A stretch of 64,000 bases of DNA from Trichobilharzia szidati (GCA_944472155.2 OX235272.1:90092020-90156019); one strand, 5' to 3'. Positions 37,101 to 43,900 are shown, counted from the first letter of the stretch. Notes: generated by a model not told the origin, from the sequence alone. Translations and numbers: made by a program.

Positions 37101-38564
37101 AACTACCATTCTTGATTGTTTAACCCAATATTGAAAGAAATGACCAACACTTTGACTAAGAATGAAACTGGTAGCATATGACTTAAAAATCTGACATAAC
37201 CAGACTCCTCACTGAAATTATAATTATTTTTGAAAGAGTTTAGATAAGCTTAGTTTAAGTTTTGTTTCTAAGCTAATTTTTTTATTTTACCAAAACTTTT
37301 CTATTTTTTAGAATGTGCCTGGCCTTCAGCTTAAAGGACTTCAAGAAGAAACTTTGTATATTGTTCAAGCTCAGATGATTAGTGAGAAAGGCGATGGACC
37401 TGTTTCACGTATCTATTTCATGACACCCTCCAGTAAGTTGTGTTTTAAACTTACTAGTATTCATCATGAGGGATAGTTAGATTATCGGAATGTAAGAATT
37501 TAGCTTAGTGTAGAATGATTGACCTCATGTAGATGAAGAGTTTAGAGAAGGAACTCATCAGTGCCATTTCATGCATTAACACACAATCATGCAATGAAGT
37601 GGGGCAGAGCTACAATTCCAAAAAGTAATACAGGTAGGTGAAGAAGGAAGGACTGATCACTGAATGTTTGTTCGTGCAACAGGACTGACTCAAAGCTGGT
37701 ACCAGAAATGTGAAAAATATTATTACCAATAAAATCAAAGGATAAGGTAATGGAATAATTATGAACGAAATTTAAAAGTTATGAGAGTCCTTGGTATGAT
37801 TATGTGCTCAAAACGTAATCAGTAAATAATGTTGTATCAATAAGTGCTTTTATCAAATAAATTAATTCTGTGATGGAATTATTCACTTTGATACTACTGA
37901 AGAAAGAAATTAGTAAACACTGTGTCTGATATCACTTCAAGACTCTTCACAGGCACATGATCTCAGCTAACTTAGAAAGATACAAATCCTATAAGTGAAA
38001 AAATGAGTACTACCCATTGAGATATATTAACAGACGATAGATTATGGTATCAAGTGTAGGTTTGCAGGGACATCATTGACTAAAGGATTCATTGACATCA
38101 GTTAGGAAACCATCGGGAAACCAGGGAGTACTGGACAGCTGTTTCGTCCTAGTTTTGGACTCTTCATTGGCACGTACCCATTGAGGTTCAAACCGTGGAC
38201 CTTCTGATTACAAGGCTAGCTCTTACACCATACAGCCACTGGGACCTGAATTCCGACTTCTACCAATCGTGAAGTGGACAAAACAGCTTCTCAGTACTCC
38301 CTGGTGGTTTTCAAATGGTTCTCAAACTAATGCCGACTGGTGATCAGATCTATACGATATCTATGTATGCTTCTAATTCAGAGAAAATGTTTTCCTGCTC
38401 CACATAAAATACCTAATCACTTCTGTTTGTTTGTCTCTTCTCTTCTTTTGCACCGATTAGGAGAAACCAGTTCACGGCATAATTCTCAGTCTATCCAAGA
38501 AATAAACGTGAAACTTTTATGCATAATTATTTTATTTCAAATGATCAAATATCACATTCTATGA
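3701..38564 (+). CDS. ANOS1: Anosmin-1-like WAP + fibronectin III protein (5' end missing)
   Basis: Spliced gene assembled by eye from twelve exons: 3701-4109, 9257-9606, 12836-13093, 15876-15953, 20092-20148, 22781-22880, 24891-25028, 27329-27462, 29396-29606, 34759-35183, 37312-37432, 38461-38564. All junctions are GT-AG, all phases agree, and the sum is 2,385 nt (794 codons plus stop). Domains in order: Ser-rich stretch (residues 1-45), WAP four-disulfide core (about 46-128), then about four fibronectin III modules (from 137, 298, ~419 and ~580). The linker with C-x-C-x3-C near residues 560-575 and the final module with TWGPR resemble vertebrate anosmin-1. Family knowledge: anosmin is a secreted heparan-sulfate-binding matrix protein in cell migration and FGF signalling. 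Human anosmin-1 is 680 aa, so this product is somewhat longer. No signal peptide or ATG is visible; the first exon probably lies left of the window. Introns of up to 5 kb are full of retroelements. Homology call is confident; function in the worm is inference. Confidence 0.8.
4215..4492 (-). mobile_element. Penelope-like element, 3' part (left of nested LINE)
   Basis: Minus-strand continuation of the element at 5,570-6,760, split by the LINE at 4,505-5,557. It contains the terminal block (agtcatcagattctac) also seen in other PLE copies at 13.3, 33.4 and 36.3 kb. Confidence 0.7.
4505..5557 (+). mobile_element. 5'-truncated RTE (SR2-like) LINE with target site duplication
   Basis: Reverse-transcriptase C-terminal region with frameshifts: AREDRTPGEHRQDGG and, in the next frame, TGLQVNIDKMEVMKITN, then TFINLKPIWKSS. 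The last 190 residues are open: CRRKWRWIGHSLRRPLGD, RRVRRPGVTWRRS and CSTRNPREQ, typical of the RTE-clade C terminus. It ends in an AATAATAAT tail as RTE elements do. Flanked by 12-bp repeats ataggttcgaca (4,493-4,504) and ataggtttgaca (5,558-5,569). A (CAA)n tract near 4,870-4,890 lies in the coding part. Confidence 0.85.
5570..6760 (-). mobile_element. Penelope-like element (host of the nested LINE)
   Basis: On the minus strand the right end gives AEATAIRLNQSALCVQKK and LLPWPSVKPINP, equivalent to the PLE C-terminal AEALEINRERPDLCVQKK at 34 kb. Upstream parts are decayed endonuclease and RT sequence. Confidence 0.75.
6760..7150 (-). mobile_element. Second Penelope-like C-terminal fragment
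   Basis: Minus strand: SEAVRIHIKKPKLCIRKK then LSLIWPSRF and stop, preceded by a decayed GIY-YIG region. It lies next to the preceding PLE in the same orientation and is a separate insertion by sequence divergence. Confidence 0.7.
7265..7560 (-). mobile_element. tRNA-derived SINE, second family
   Basis: Read on the minus strand it has a tRNA-like head with box A and box B like motifs (box B ggttcgaatc). A sister copy at 22,262-22,560 preserves box A as tagctcagtgg. Confidence 0.6.
7701..8804 (-). mobile_element. Short Penelope-like element with inverted ends
   Basis: About 80-bp inverted arms at 7,701-7,780 and 8,725-8,804 (share cagctgatgagaagtgaacg and ttctacacaaac). Minus strand inside gives VYIDGTERKAHLLCEHL, a decayed GIY-YIG core (8,178-8,246). 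Confidence 0.65.
8811..8960 (+). mobile_element. tRNA-like SINE, third family, partial
   Basis: Shares ggggttcgatcccctgccgacgc and the tatggtcggcctg body with the copy at 28,285. The head is lost at the PLE junction. Confidence 0.6.
9257..9606 (+). CDS. ANOS1: Anosmin-like exon: first fibronectin III module, N half
   Basis: Acceptor tcacag, donor gtaaga; enters in phase 1, leaves in phase 0. The encoded start VTPPVPGRPIVKRI is the usual A strand of a fibronectin III module. The middle is expanded with Ser, Asn and His relative to a canonical ~90-residue module. Confidence 0.75.
9695..9790 (-). mobile_element. SINE fragment
   Basis: Minus-strand end of the main SINE family (acatcagttagagaaccactgg and agtactggaca). 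Confidence 0.5.
9800..11180 (+). mobile_element. RTE-like LINE, decayed reverse transcriptase
   Basis: SKKDELSHCKNLHGVKMFTM, SKILSHVILERLKGVLGVEI and HAGFRKSKQRSDQIATL are the palm region of RTE-clade RT (SK-x-GDLS-x-C-x-NWRGI ... QAGFR). Downstream are decayed thumb and C-terminal parts, ending near 11,175 with an AAT-rich tail. It sits in anosmin intron 9,607-12,835. Confidence 0.8.
11505..11705 (-). mobile_element. RTE-like LINE 3' tail, fragment (reverse)
   Basis: Reverse of the ...CSTRNP C-terminal end, as at 2.6 kb. Confidence 0.65.
11815..12060 (+). mobile_element. tRNA-like SINE
   Basis: Box B like gttcgattc, then a body (gggcacgaggcctgcaac ... acagaaacttcaaa) shared with 54,198-54,430. 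Confidence 0.5.
12276..12366 (+). repeat. Degenerate TTAGGG-like block
   Basis: About 90 bases made of attaggg, gttaggg, gattagg and similar hexamer variants, in one orientation. It lies in an anosmin intron. Confidence 0.7.
12836..13093 (+). CDS. ANOS1: Anosmin-like exon: end of FnIII-1 and start of FnIII-2
   Basis: Acceptor ctacag, donor gtaagg, 86 codons in phase 0. It encodes L-x-PGTWYQFRLLAVSSEGFG, the classic F-strand Tyr and G-strand region of a fibronectin III module. Next come PPSRPRNLTEI and the IYWDAP tryptophan strand of the following module. Confidence 0.85.
13195..13745 (-). mobile_element. Penelope-like element 3' fragment
   Basis: Minus strand reads through the decayed C-terminal AEA-AIR...LCAKEASPLLLP-like region (about 13,500-13,570) and the terminal block with catcatcaggctctacaat. 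Confidence 0.65.
14281..14394 (+). mobile_element. RTE reverse transcriptase scrap
   Basis: PEALKTEPEIAEEKLTPLLQ then KMWKEGKVPTDWKK, the N-terminal RT region of RTE elements. Confidence 0.7.
14495..14865 (+). mobile_element. Near full-length tRNA-derived SINE
   Basis: Leader (ttctagtgggaagccgcgacc), tRNA-like part with box A like agtagcttaatgg and box B like gtgttcgagccc, hammerhead-like core (ctggtgaagagtg...gaaacagctgtc), then the gactctctaactgatg tail. Confidence 0.75.
14880..15290 (+). repeat. Dispersed repeat, copy 1
   Basis: Shares several blocks (cgacagtc...cagaatgac, catattatcaatgta, accacaaa-type, gataaagatcaa-type) with 23,795-24,165. Not coding; family not recognised. Confidence 0.6.
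15525..15745 (+). mobile_element. tRNA-derived SINE, well kept
   Basis: Anticodon-loop-like gccttgtaacc, box B gggttcgaatccc, ctgatgaagagt, gaaacagctgtc and the Sm-alpha-like tail. Confidence 0.8.
15876..15953 (+). CDS. ANOS1: Anosmin-like exon: FnIII-2 strand C region
   Basis: 26 codons between acceptor aaacag and donor gtaagt, phase 0 to 0. It continues the KYQ of the previous exon with ITWRQYYAFNGEDRSS, as expected for the C to C' strands of a fibronectin III module. Confidence 0.7.
16345..16940. mobile_element. Two SINE copies, opposed
   Basis: Minus copy at 16,345-16,590, then plus copy at 16,600-16,940. Both carry the tRNA-like part and decayed ribozyme core. Confidence 0.75.
17005..17160 (-). 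repeat. Dispersed repeat (possible SINE)
   Basis: Related to 33,010-33,290 and 55,660-55,868; shares ctctgagtg(g/c)gac and the gcctcacactc-type block. Confidence 0.5.
17777..18681 (+). mobile_element. Short Penelope-like element with inverted ends
   Basis: Inverted arms at 17,777-17,857 and 18,604-18,681 share ccatcagttaact and aaaatgat(a)cca. Inside, SNYVYKCTCTCMNKYIKRTE is a recognisable C-x-C...YI-x-RTER GIY-YIG endonuclease start (about 18,240-18,300). Confidence 0.7.
18700..20090. other. Intron sequence with little recognisable
   Basis: A PLE terminal scrap at about 19,085-19,250 (atcaccttcagaggctgcac). Otherwise AT-rich with no gene seen. Confidence 0.45.
20092..20148 (+). CDS. ANOS1: Anosmin-like micro-exon: FnIII-2 strand E-F turn
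   Basis: 19 codons after acceptor ttttttcag, before donor gtaagt. It encodes YLIQNLKPGTPYKIE, the L-x-PGT-x-Y turn diagnostic of fibronectin III. The next exon continues with VKAVSLFEG. Confidence 0.75.
20270..20690 (+). repeat. Dispersed repeat shared with the right edge
   Basis: Blocks such as tggctcacctaacctggtg, cttatggctgctgaaagat and tttgttgac(g) recur at 63,530-63,850. Confidence 0.65.
21062..21705. mobile_element. SINE cluster
   Basis: Minus fragment (21,062-21,190), plus 3' fragment (21,195-21,310), then a plus copy (21,330-21,705) with gagctcgccttgtaacc and a decayed core. Confidence 0.75.
22262..22560 (-). mobile_element. tRNA-derived SINE, second family
   Basis: Minus strand: gcccgaatagctcagtggta (perfect box A type), then an actgcagcactggg loop region and a mutated box B. 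Same family as 7,265-7,560. Confidence 0.65.
22781..22880 (+). CDS. ANOS1: Anosmin-like exon: end of FnIII-2
   Basis: Acceptor taattag, donor gtgagt. It encodes VKAVSLFEGKELKSHPNTLY, the F-G strands finishing the second module. Leaves in phase 1. Confidence 0.7.
23795..24165 (+). repeat. Dispersed repeat, copy 2
   Basis: Partner of 14,880-15,290. Confidence 0.6.
24193..24505 (-). mobile_element. tRNA-derived SINE with hammerhead-like core
   Basis: Minus copy 24,193-24,425 with box B like gggttcgaaccc; a plus-strand 3' fragment follows. Contains the core described at 24,257-24,302. Confidence 0.8.
24257..24302 (-). ncRNA. Hammerhead-ribozyme-like core in SINE
   Basis: Read on the minus strand: helix I 5' arm GTACTG, core CTGAAGA (CUGANGA), helix II GTTCC...GGAC, then TAAAC where GAAAC is expected, a short palindromic helix III (GGCT), GTC, and helix I 3' arm CAGTAC. 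Helix I pairs perfectly. One invariant base (G12) is mutated, so this copy is probably inactive. Confidence 0.6.
24891..25028 (+). CDS. ANOS1: Anosmin-like exon: third module, N part
   Basis: Acceptor aatttcag, donor gtgagt, phase 1 to 1. It contains a Cys pair (CIC) and charged residues. The domain match is weak here, but phase and position fit the third fibronectin-like module. Confidence 0.6.
25120..25365 (-). repeat. Dispersed repeat with a second hammerhead-like core (reverse)
   Basis: Same family as 25,395-25,760; core at 25,215-25,264 on the minus strand (TTGATGAG...CGAAACGGCC). Confidence 0.55.
25395..25760 (+). repeat. Dispersed repeat with a second hammerhead-like core
   Basis: Core at 25,446-25,494: ACAC, CGATGATG, helix II GCTCG...CGAGC, GAAAC, GGCC, GTC, TAGTGTC. 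The 3' body (agtagtatata...tggtgtcaagcag, ggaaactctggtgaaa) recurs at 28.9-29.2, 29.9-30.2, 46.4-46.6 and 49.8-50.0 kb. Confidence 0.6.
26375..26690 (-). mobile_element. tRNA-derived SINE with hammerhead-like core
   Basis: Good minus-strand copy. Box B region ggttcgaaccc; core described at 26,458-26,503. Confidence 0.8.
26458..26503 (-). ncRNA. Hammerhead-ribozyme-like core in SINE
   Basis: Minus strand: CTGAAGAGTCCC, loop, GGAC, GAAAC, AGCT, GTC, CAGTAC. All catalytic-core positions (CUGANGA, GAAA, GUC) are present. Helix I is damaged (GTGCTC against CAGTAC). Confidence 0.6.
26745..27245 (-). mobile_element. Penelope-like element, GIY-YIG endonuclease
   Basis: Open minus-strand frame with CGPMYIGRTHRSLRDRAKKH (YIG-x-T-x-R motif) and the downstream H-x-x-x-MG region. 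C-terminal end intact to its stop; RT missing. The frame ends at 26,840. Confidence 0.75.
27329..27462 (+). CDS. ANOS1: Anosmin-like exon: third module, middle
   Basis: Acceptor gtttag, donor gtaagt, phase 1 to 0. It encodes YSVEWTPKVCIETQN, a tryptophan-bearing B-C strand, and two potential N-glycosylation sites (NVT, NQT). Confidence 0.65.
28285..28470 (+). mobile_element. tRNA-like SINE, third family, complete
   Basis: Head starts gcgtcggtggcacaatgg and ends ccggcgc with T-arm-like gaggttcgatcccc, then a ~110-base body ending in AAATAATAAAAAA. The anticodon arm is replaced by a long hairpin (gaccatgcacatggtc), so not a functional tRNA gene. Confidence 0.7.
28890..29210 (+). repeat. Dispersed repeat (same family as 25.4 kb), decayed
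   Basis: Carries ggaagcactactgatt, the cttatggtgtcaagcag block and ggaaactt. The ribozyme-like core is unrecognisable here. Confidence 0.5.
29396..29606 (+). CDS. ANOS1: Anosmin-like exon: end of third module and Cys-rich linker
   Basis: Acceptor tttttcag, donor gtaagt, phase 0 to 1. It has LSDLQFQCHYEVSLYVKSF (F strand), then a linker with Cys spaced C-x-C-x3-C and a further CYAP. This matches the cysteine linker before the last fibronectin III module of anosmin. Confidence 0.75.
29800..30190 (-). repeat. Dispersed repeat (same family as 25.4 kb)
   Basis: Minus-strand core at 29,852-29,900: ACACCGACGATGAGCTC, GAAACG, GACCGTC, CAGTGT. Flanked by the shared body at 30,040-30,190. Confidence 0.5.
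30240..31600 (-). mobile_element. Penelope-like element with nested SINE
   Basis: Terminal block at 30,240-30,490, then a plus-strand SINE (30,525-30,895), then the minus-strand endonuclease with TYQFTCACGAKYIGRFMR (about 31,240-31,310). Parts upstream are decayed. Confidence 0.7.
30525..30895 (+). mobile_element. tRNA-derived SINE inside a PLE
   Basis: Full body with gggttcgaatcc, gtactgtgaagagtccc (one base short of the CTGAAGA core), ggacgaaacagctgtc and tail. Confidence 0.8.
32390..32830 (-). mobile_element. Penelope-like element fragment
   Basis: Minus strand: YIYHFNCSCGASYIKQTVKQ followed by WF...NKAILSSILAHLVDTGY, the GIY-YIG start and following helix. Confidence 0.75.
33010..33290 (-). 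repeat. Dispersed repeat (possible tRNA-like SINE)
   Basis: Similar to 17,005 and 55,660. The minus strand contains caggttcgatttccgg, a box B like motif. Confidence 0.5.
33405..34516 (-). mobile_element. Penelope-like element, best endonuclease copy
   Basis: A 184-codon minus-strand frame (33,962-34,516) with VYKFNCSCGASYVGRTQRNL, a C-x-C motif then the GIY-YIG core. It continues with SAILAHLVDSEHSI and the C-terminal AEALEINRERPDLCVQKK. The element's 3' terminal block runs to about 33,405 (cttcttcaggctctacag). RT missing or decayed upstream. Confidence 0.85.
34759..35183 (+). CDS. ANOS1: Anosmin-like exon: fourth module with TWGPR motif
   Basis: Acceptor tctctag, donor gtaagt, phase 1 to 0, about 141 residues. 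It includes YTAIVTWHPV and later RLTWGPRLYEP, the latter like the last module of anosmin proteins. A basic Ser/Arg-rich insert lies between them (around RSETRRASRTLRNR). Confidence 0.8.
35330..36370 (+). mobile_element. Penelope-like 3' end split by two opposed SINEs
   Basis: PLE C-terminal coding and 3' end at 35,330-35,620; terminal block resumes at 36,240-36,370 (gtagagcctgatgaagg). Between them lie a minus SINE (35,630-35,870) and a plus SINE (35,870-36,225). Confidence 0.75.
37312..37432 (+). CDS. ANOS1: Anosmin-like exon: end of last FnIII module
   Basis: Acceptor tttttag, donor gtaagt, phase 0 to 1. It encodes LKGLQEETLYIVQAQMISE and KGDGPVSRIYFMTPS, a textbook fibronectin III F-G end. 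Confidence 0.8.
37450..37880 (+). mobile_element. Penelope-like 3' fragment
   Basis: Decayed parallel of 40,190-40,800: tagattatcggaatgtaag, taacacacaatca, then the terminal block with gtgctcaaaac. Confidence 0.65.
38058..38345 (-). mobile_element. tRNA-derived SINE copies
   Basis: Minus copy with tRNA-like region and GGACGAAACAGCTGTCCAGTAC (split core), then a short plus 3' scrap. Confidence 0.7.
38461..38564 (+). CDS. ANOS1: Anosmin-like terminal exon
   Basis: Acceptor ccgattag; the phase-1 entry leaves 33 residues and a TGA at 38562-38564. The tail ends with a hydrophobic run, VKLLCIIILFQMI. Alternative acceptors cannot be excluded, but this one keeps the frame open and gives a natural stop. 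Confidence 0.6.
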
Positions 38565-39118
38565 CTCTATTGTCTTCCCAACTTTACTTCACTTTGTACT
38601 ATACTACTACTAATACTAATACTTAAATACGTTACACAAACTGATGTGCATACATATCTTTCCTATATACATATACATATGAAAAGGTTACAGTGTAATC
38701 CATTAGTAATAACCGCTGTACATAGTATTCTCTACCGAGCTATACACTTCCATGTAACATTGAACAATTGAACAGTAAAAGTAAAACAAAGAACAGCTTG
38801 TAATTATCCTGTATTTATTTTTTATTAATTTAAACTGACCAAATGTAGCCAAATATTCATTCACTATCACATATACCCGAAAAATGGACATGCATATACC
38901 CGCAAATACAAAAATCATAACCAGGATGCTGTTGTTTTACTGTACTACAACAACAAATATGTAGAAGACAATTAAATGACGATAACACATACATAGCTCA
39001 ATGTTTCAATGGAAGAGGAAAATTTTAAAAAAGTTATGTGATCAGATATTTTTCAGTCTCACTTGTGTTATATAAGCATAAATATACATAGTTTTGTTTT
39101 TTATTCTAATTGAGACTG

Positions 39119-39124
39119 AATAAA
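39119..39124 (+). terminator. Possible poly(A) signal of the anosmin-like gene
   Basis: AATAAA about 555 bases after the stop codon on the coding strand, and the first clear one seen. Weak evidence on its own. Confidence 0.35.
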
Positions 39125-39204
39125 AGAATTTGAAAAATCTCCTGATATTTTTGTTTTAAATTTCTGTATTACATTTTCAACAATTCAACTTTATCAAGTG
39201 TTGG

Positions 39205-39398
39205 TTTGCGGGGAATTGGTTGGTTACAGCTTTGACCACGAGTTGATATCAGTTAAAGAACTGTTGGAAAACCAACAGGAAGTACTAGACAGCAGTTTCG
39301 TCTTAGTGTGGGATTCTTCATCAATACGTATCCATCGGAGTTTGGAACTAGGACCTTCCGGTTACGAGACGAGCTCGTAGACCACGTCAGCCATGAGG
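39205..39398 (-). mobile_element. SINE fragment next to PLE
   Basis: Minus copy, cut at 39,398 exactly where the PLE arm begins. Confidence 0.7.
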
Positions 39399-40822
39399 AT
39401 AACTCCATTATGGATAAAATGTTATTTTGATAAATCACACAGTGTTATACAGTAACACTTACTGATGATGTTTCAAGCACAAATTATTGCTCATAATCAC
39501 ATCAAGGTATTCACACAACTTTCTTGTTTCATTTATATACATGAGTAAAAATTGATGATTAGACATTTGAATAAAATCAGTATAAGATAAAGTACATTCG
39601 GAAATAATATTAATGTTATCAATAAAATACTATAAGATGGGAAATAAGATGTTTTTTATAGTAAAATAAGGTAAACTGCACACTAGCGTTTATAAAAAAC
39701 CAACACATTCTAATAGATATTTAGACTTTAATTCATCTCATCCGTTAACTGTTAAGGCAGGTTTAGTTAATTGTCTAGCAAACAGGACAGTAGCACTAAG
39801 TAGCACAAAAAATGATCTAAATGATGAAATAAAATAGATAAAGGAAGTGTCAAGTAACTATCCTATAAAATTCATTAGGAAGATCAGAAAAGGTCAAAAG
39901 CAAAATAAAAATAATGGGGAAACTAATTATGGTAACATAAATAAGAAAGAATATAAGGCATCTACAGTAGTTTCACCATATAAGGAGGGAACATCTGAGA
40001 CCCTACGTAGGATTCTCAATAAAGCAGGAATTAGGGTGGCATTCAAACCTACAAATCACTCAGGCAGGACAAGCTCTGTAGGTTAAAGGACCCTGTATTG
40101 ACCCAATTAGACAAAATAATATAATTTAAAAAATACCTTGCAATAACTGTGAGTTAGGTCAACTACATAGGTCAAACTAGTAGGTAGGGGGTAGTCAGAT
40201 TGTCGGAACATAAGCATTTAGCTAAGGTTAGAATGGTCGACCAGGAGAAGATAAGTAATTTAGAAAAAAGCTCAGCAATCGCACTGCATACTTTAACACA
40301 TAATCACACAATAGGGTGGGTGGGACAGAGTCAAAATTCTAAAAAGTAATCTATGTAGGTGGAGATAGAGTGAGATTGATTACTGAATCCTTGTTCATCG
40401 AGTCTACACCCAACACATGCAGTAGAAGTGACTCAATACAAATACCAGAGGTATGGAAGATATTATTACCAGTCAAATCGGAGAATAATAAGCAATGTTA
40501 AAATTTGTTTTATTTCAGTTCACATTGTAACATTCTAAAAAGTTATTTATTTATTTATTTTACTATAAAAAACATCTTATTTCCCATCTTATAGTATTTT
40601 ATTGATAACATTAATATTATCTCCGAATGTACTTTATCTAATATTGATTTTATTCAAATGTCTAATCAATTTCACTCATGTATATAAATGATGCAAGAAA
40701 GTTGTGTGAATACCTTGATGTGATAATGAGCAATGGTTTGTGCTCGAAACATCATCAGTAAGTGTTACTGTATAACACTGTGTGATTTTATCAAAATAAC
40801 ATTTTATCCATAATGGAGTTAT
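39399..40822 (+). mobile_element. Penelope-like element bounded by ~270-bp inverted arms
   Basis: Arms 39,399-39,669 and 40,555-40,822 are near-perfect inverted copies. Between them, plus strand: RT-end LHTSVYKKPTHSNRYLDF and HPLTVKAGLVNCLANRTVAL, an in-frame stop near 39,835, then NYPIKFIRKI...SETLRRILNKAGIRVAFKPT, leading toward a decayed endonuclease (40,090-40,500). Terminal repeats in inverted orientation are a known PLE arrangement. Internal part strongly deleted. Confidence 0.85.
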
Positions 40823-40854
40823 ACTCTACCACAGTGGCCAAGTTTTATCCTTAT

Positions 40855-41130
40855 ATCAACAACCAAGAGGATAGTTAGTCGCCTATGACACTGGCTGGCT
40901 GTTGCGCTAAATTTACACCATGAATTGGCACAATCTGGGATTCTTGAGACATTGGGTTGGGTCCTGGTGGTTGAGTGGTCTACCAGCTTGGCTTGTAATC
41001 AGAAGTTCCTGGGTTCGAACCTCAGTGGGTGCGTTCTGTCCCAAACTAGGATGAGACAGCTGTTCACTACTCCTTGTTGGTTTTCCAATGGTTCCCTAAC
41101 CGATTTCACTTTGTGATCGAACCTGTAATT
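40855..41130 (+). mobile_element. tRNA-derived SINE
   Basis: Box B gggttcgaacc; ribozyme core truncated (gtcccaaactaggatgagacag). Confidence 0.7.
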
Positions 41131-41879
41131 CAACTTTAATATTATGAAAAGAAATTTGACAACATACAGTAAGAGAAAAGTGTAAAAGCGATGGTCACGA
41201 CAACTAATTAAGTAACTGTCAATATATAAGAAGGTGGCTTAATGTGGCGGAGACATTTTACCTTCCCGGGTTCACACACTTTCGTAGTTCACTAACGGTT
41301 AATGGTACACCAGAAGACTAAGAATCTGTAAGAATAGAGGGAAGAGAAAGAATATATTCATATGAGTATTTATAAAAGTCAGTGTTTATCTGGTTAACTA
41401 TCCATTCATAAATCCCTCATTTCAATGAGTCAATTAGTGTAGGAATAGTAAACAAACGACTGTCAATAGGCTATCTTTATCACTCACTACAACAAATAAA
41501 ATTCAAACATGATAAAGGCGCTCAAAACTGAATTGACTCATTCAAAGAAATGGTGAATAGTATGATCAATCAATTCAAGCCATCTGGGTATAATCATCCT
41601 TTGAAATTTGTCAACTTCATTATAAATATCACTGTCAGAATTGTTTGCAACGATCCCAGCTGACGAATCAATCACTTCAGAATTTTCAGATTTTCGAGAG
41701 AAGTTAATTGCGATCTCAGTTACCCGATAAGGGAAATAGTAACTATTTACTTTCTATTCAAAGTGTTCATTTGTTTCACATTCTGTTAATCACCAAAACT
41801 TTTAGTCTCACTTCCACACACTTAAATTTAAAATCTGTATATCATTCTCCTATAAAGACAATCATGAAATATGCAGAAG

Positions 41880-42135
41880 AAAATGAAGGTTGAACTGGAT
41901 ACATACTGAGGAGACCACTGAGTGATATCACGTGCTGTCAGCCGGAACCCTAATCGAAAGGACGAATTGGGCATGAATCCAAGGGGGACATGAAGAAGAT
42001 AGTGTGAGCAGATGACAGGTCACGGGCAATTGTGGAGACAGTTAACGAGGAGTTCAGGGAACAACAGGAAATGGAGATGTGCTGTTGAAGCTCTGTGCTC
42101 CACTTGGAACCCAAGGGGATAATAATAATGTAACA
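41880..42135 (+). mobile_element. RTE-like LINE 3' tail
   Basis: GLNWIHTEETTE-type start, then ...GAVEALCSTWNPRG and an AATAATAAT tail, frameshifted. Confidence 0.7.
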
Positions 42136-42559
42136 TTTACCAGTGTTGTACTGTTAGTAATAATATATGGTAGCTGAGATATGAATACAGTTCGGGATGA
42201 TAACTTTAGGAAACCAAAAACAATTGATTCAGAGAAAAGAAAAAGTCCCTGTCAAGGAATATGAACATTGAACGTTGGTTCACTGACCTTGGTCACCATT
42301 GGCGGGCAAATCGAAGGCGCGAATGGTCCGATCACGTGCAAGTTTGAAGACGGCAGAAGAACACGAATAAAAGTACTTTATAACTACATTTGTACTAAAC
42401 ATTTGTTTGTAGACTTGTATACATCTTGCTTTAATTGCCAAACAATATAATTTCGTTCAAAGAATACTGGTGTTTTGAAGTTAAAGTCGAGAAAATACAG
42501 TCATTATCGGTTCCGAGCGTATTCGTTACAATAGGAACTTAGGGCTAAGTTCCTTGACA

Positions 42560-42870
42560 GTCCCTTTTCAAAAAATTTAACATCAAGCTGTACAGTCGTA
42601 TTTGACATGTTTTTTTTATTGATAACGTGAACTGTCATGTATTTCTTCAGCCTCTTTCTTTAGCGTTATCTATGAGGCGAAAAAATAACCTGCACAAATC
42701 GTTAATTTTTCTAGTCGACCATTGCTGTTCAGTAATCCGAAGGATAAGATCCTGCAGTTGATCAACTCTATGAGCATTTATCAATACACCTTCTCGTGTG
42801 GAGCTAAGTATATCCGTCGTCCAATTGGGGTTTTTTTTCCAGAAGGGTACAGGAACACTATCCTGCATGG
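42560..42870 (+). mobile_element. Penelope-like endonuclease scrap
   Basis: Plus strand SMSIYQYTFSCGAKYIRRPI (about 42,765-42,825) is a PLE GIY-YIG start. Confidence 0.65.
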
Positions 42871-43129
42871 TTAATAAGAGGTGGAAGAGGGGCTATAAGA
42901 AGCACAGTGAGTGAATAACTGGTCACCTTACCTCTACAGCCTTTTCTTTTCAAGTACTCAACATGGCGCAAAATACTGCTTCCCAAATCATTTGTATTGC
43001 TGAAGATTTAGCCGTCTAAGTAAATAAGCCCCGTAAAAACGGAAGGCTGCGCCTTAGGCCAGCACCCCTTGGTCTCTGTAAAAAGGCAACAGCACTTTGC
43101 TAATGTAAATTCAAAGCTCAAGACTGAAG

Positions 43130-43900
43130 GCATATGTTCCACTCGGAACACAGAAGACTGACTAACTGACTGGTCTAAACGCACAAATTTGCACAGATGT
43201 GCAGCACACAATCCCTCCAGTTAACACACAAAGCAAGAGAAGAGAGTAAAGCGACATTCAAAAGAGAGAGATTGTGAAAAGAAATATGAGGCAGAGTAGT
43301 AATATGCAAAAACAATAGAATATTATCGTATATAATAAATCACAAAGGGTGAATGCATCTTACCCAGAAATCGAGAACGGTTTTTAGACAGCCCTATCAT
43401 CAATTGTCTCAAGTCTTCATTAGTTTTTACCATCCCGAGGACCCCTACTAGGCAGTCAGGCAGTCCACGCCTTCCGAAGTGACTGCCTCAAACTATCTGT
43501 TGTCGATTTCATTGACTGATGGAGCTATGTTTTCATTTGACCACAACTAGTTAACTCTTTTCTAATCTGATCCATCTTATGTCAGCAGTTAACATTGTCC
43601 ATCGTTGAGGAAGGAGGTCGATGGCTAGGGGTGCACGCGTGACACATGTCCTAACCATCTCAATCGATGCAGCTGCTTCACAACCTCGTCAATTGACTAC
43701 CCCTCCAACTTAACCAGCACTCCACCGAAGCTTAAACTTAATATTACTCACCCTATTATGCTACCTAACACGGGAGACAGGACGCAAGCACCTATGATCA
43801 AAGACAGCTAGCCGGCCTTTTCATGTCTTCCACTTTCAATGGCCATGTCTCACTCACAGCCATAAAGGAGGATACAGCGAACTGCTGAGCAGTACACACG
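43130..43900 (+). repeat. Dispersed repeat flanking the duplication (left)
   Basis: About 0.75 kb related to 46,560-47,300 and 49,960-50,690. Inverted partial copies occur at 44,940-45,840 and 48,340-49,240 (the ggtcctcgggacgg block is the reverse complement of the one near 43,433). No coding potential recognised. Confidence 0.7.
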
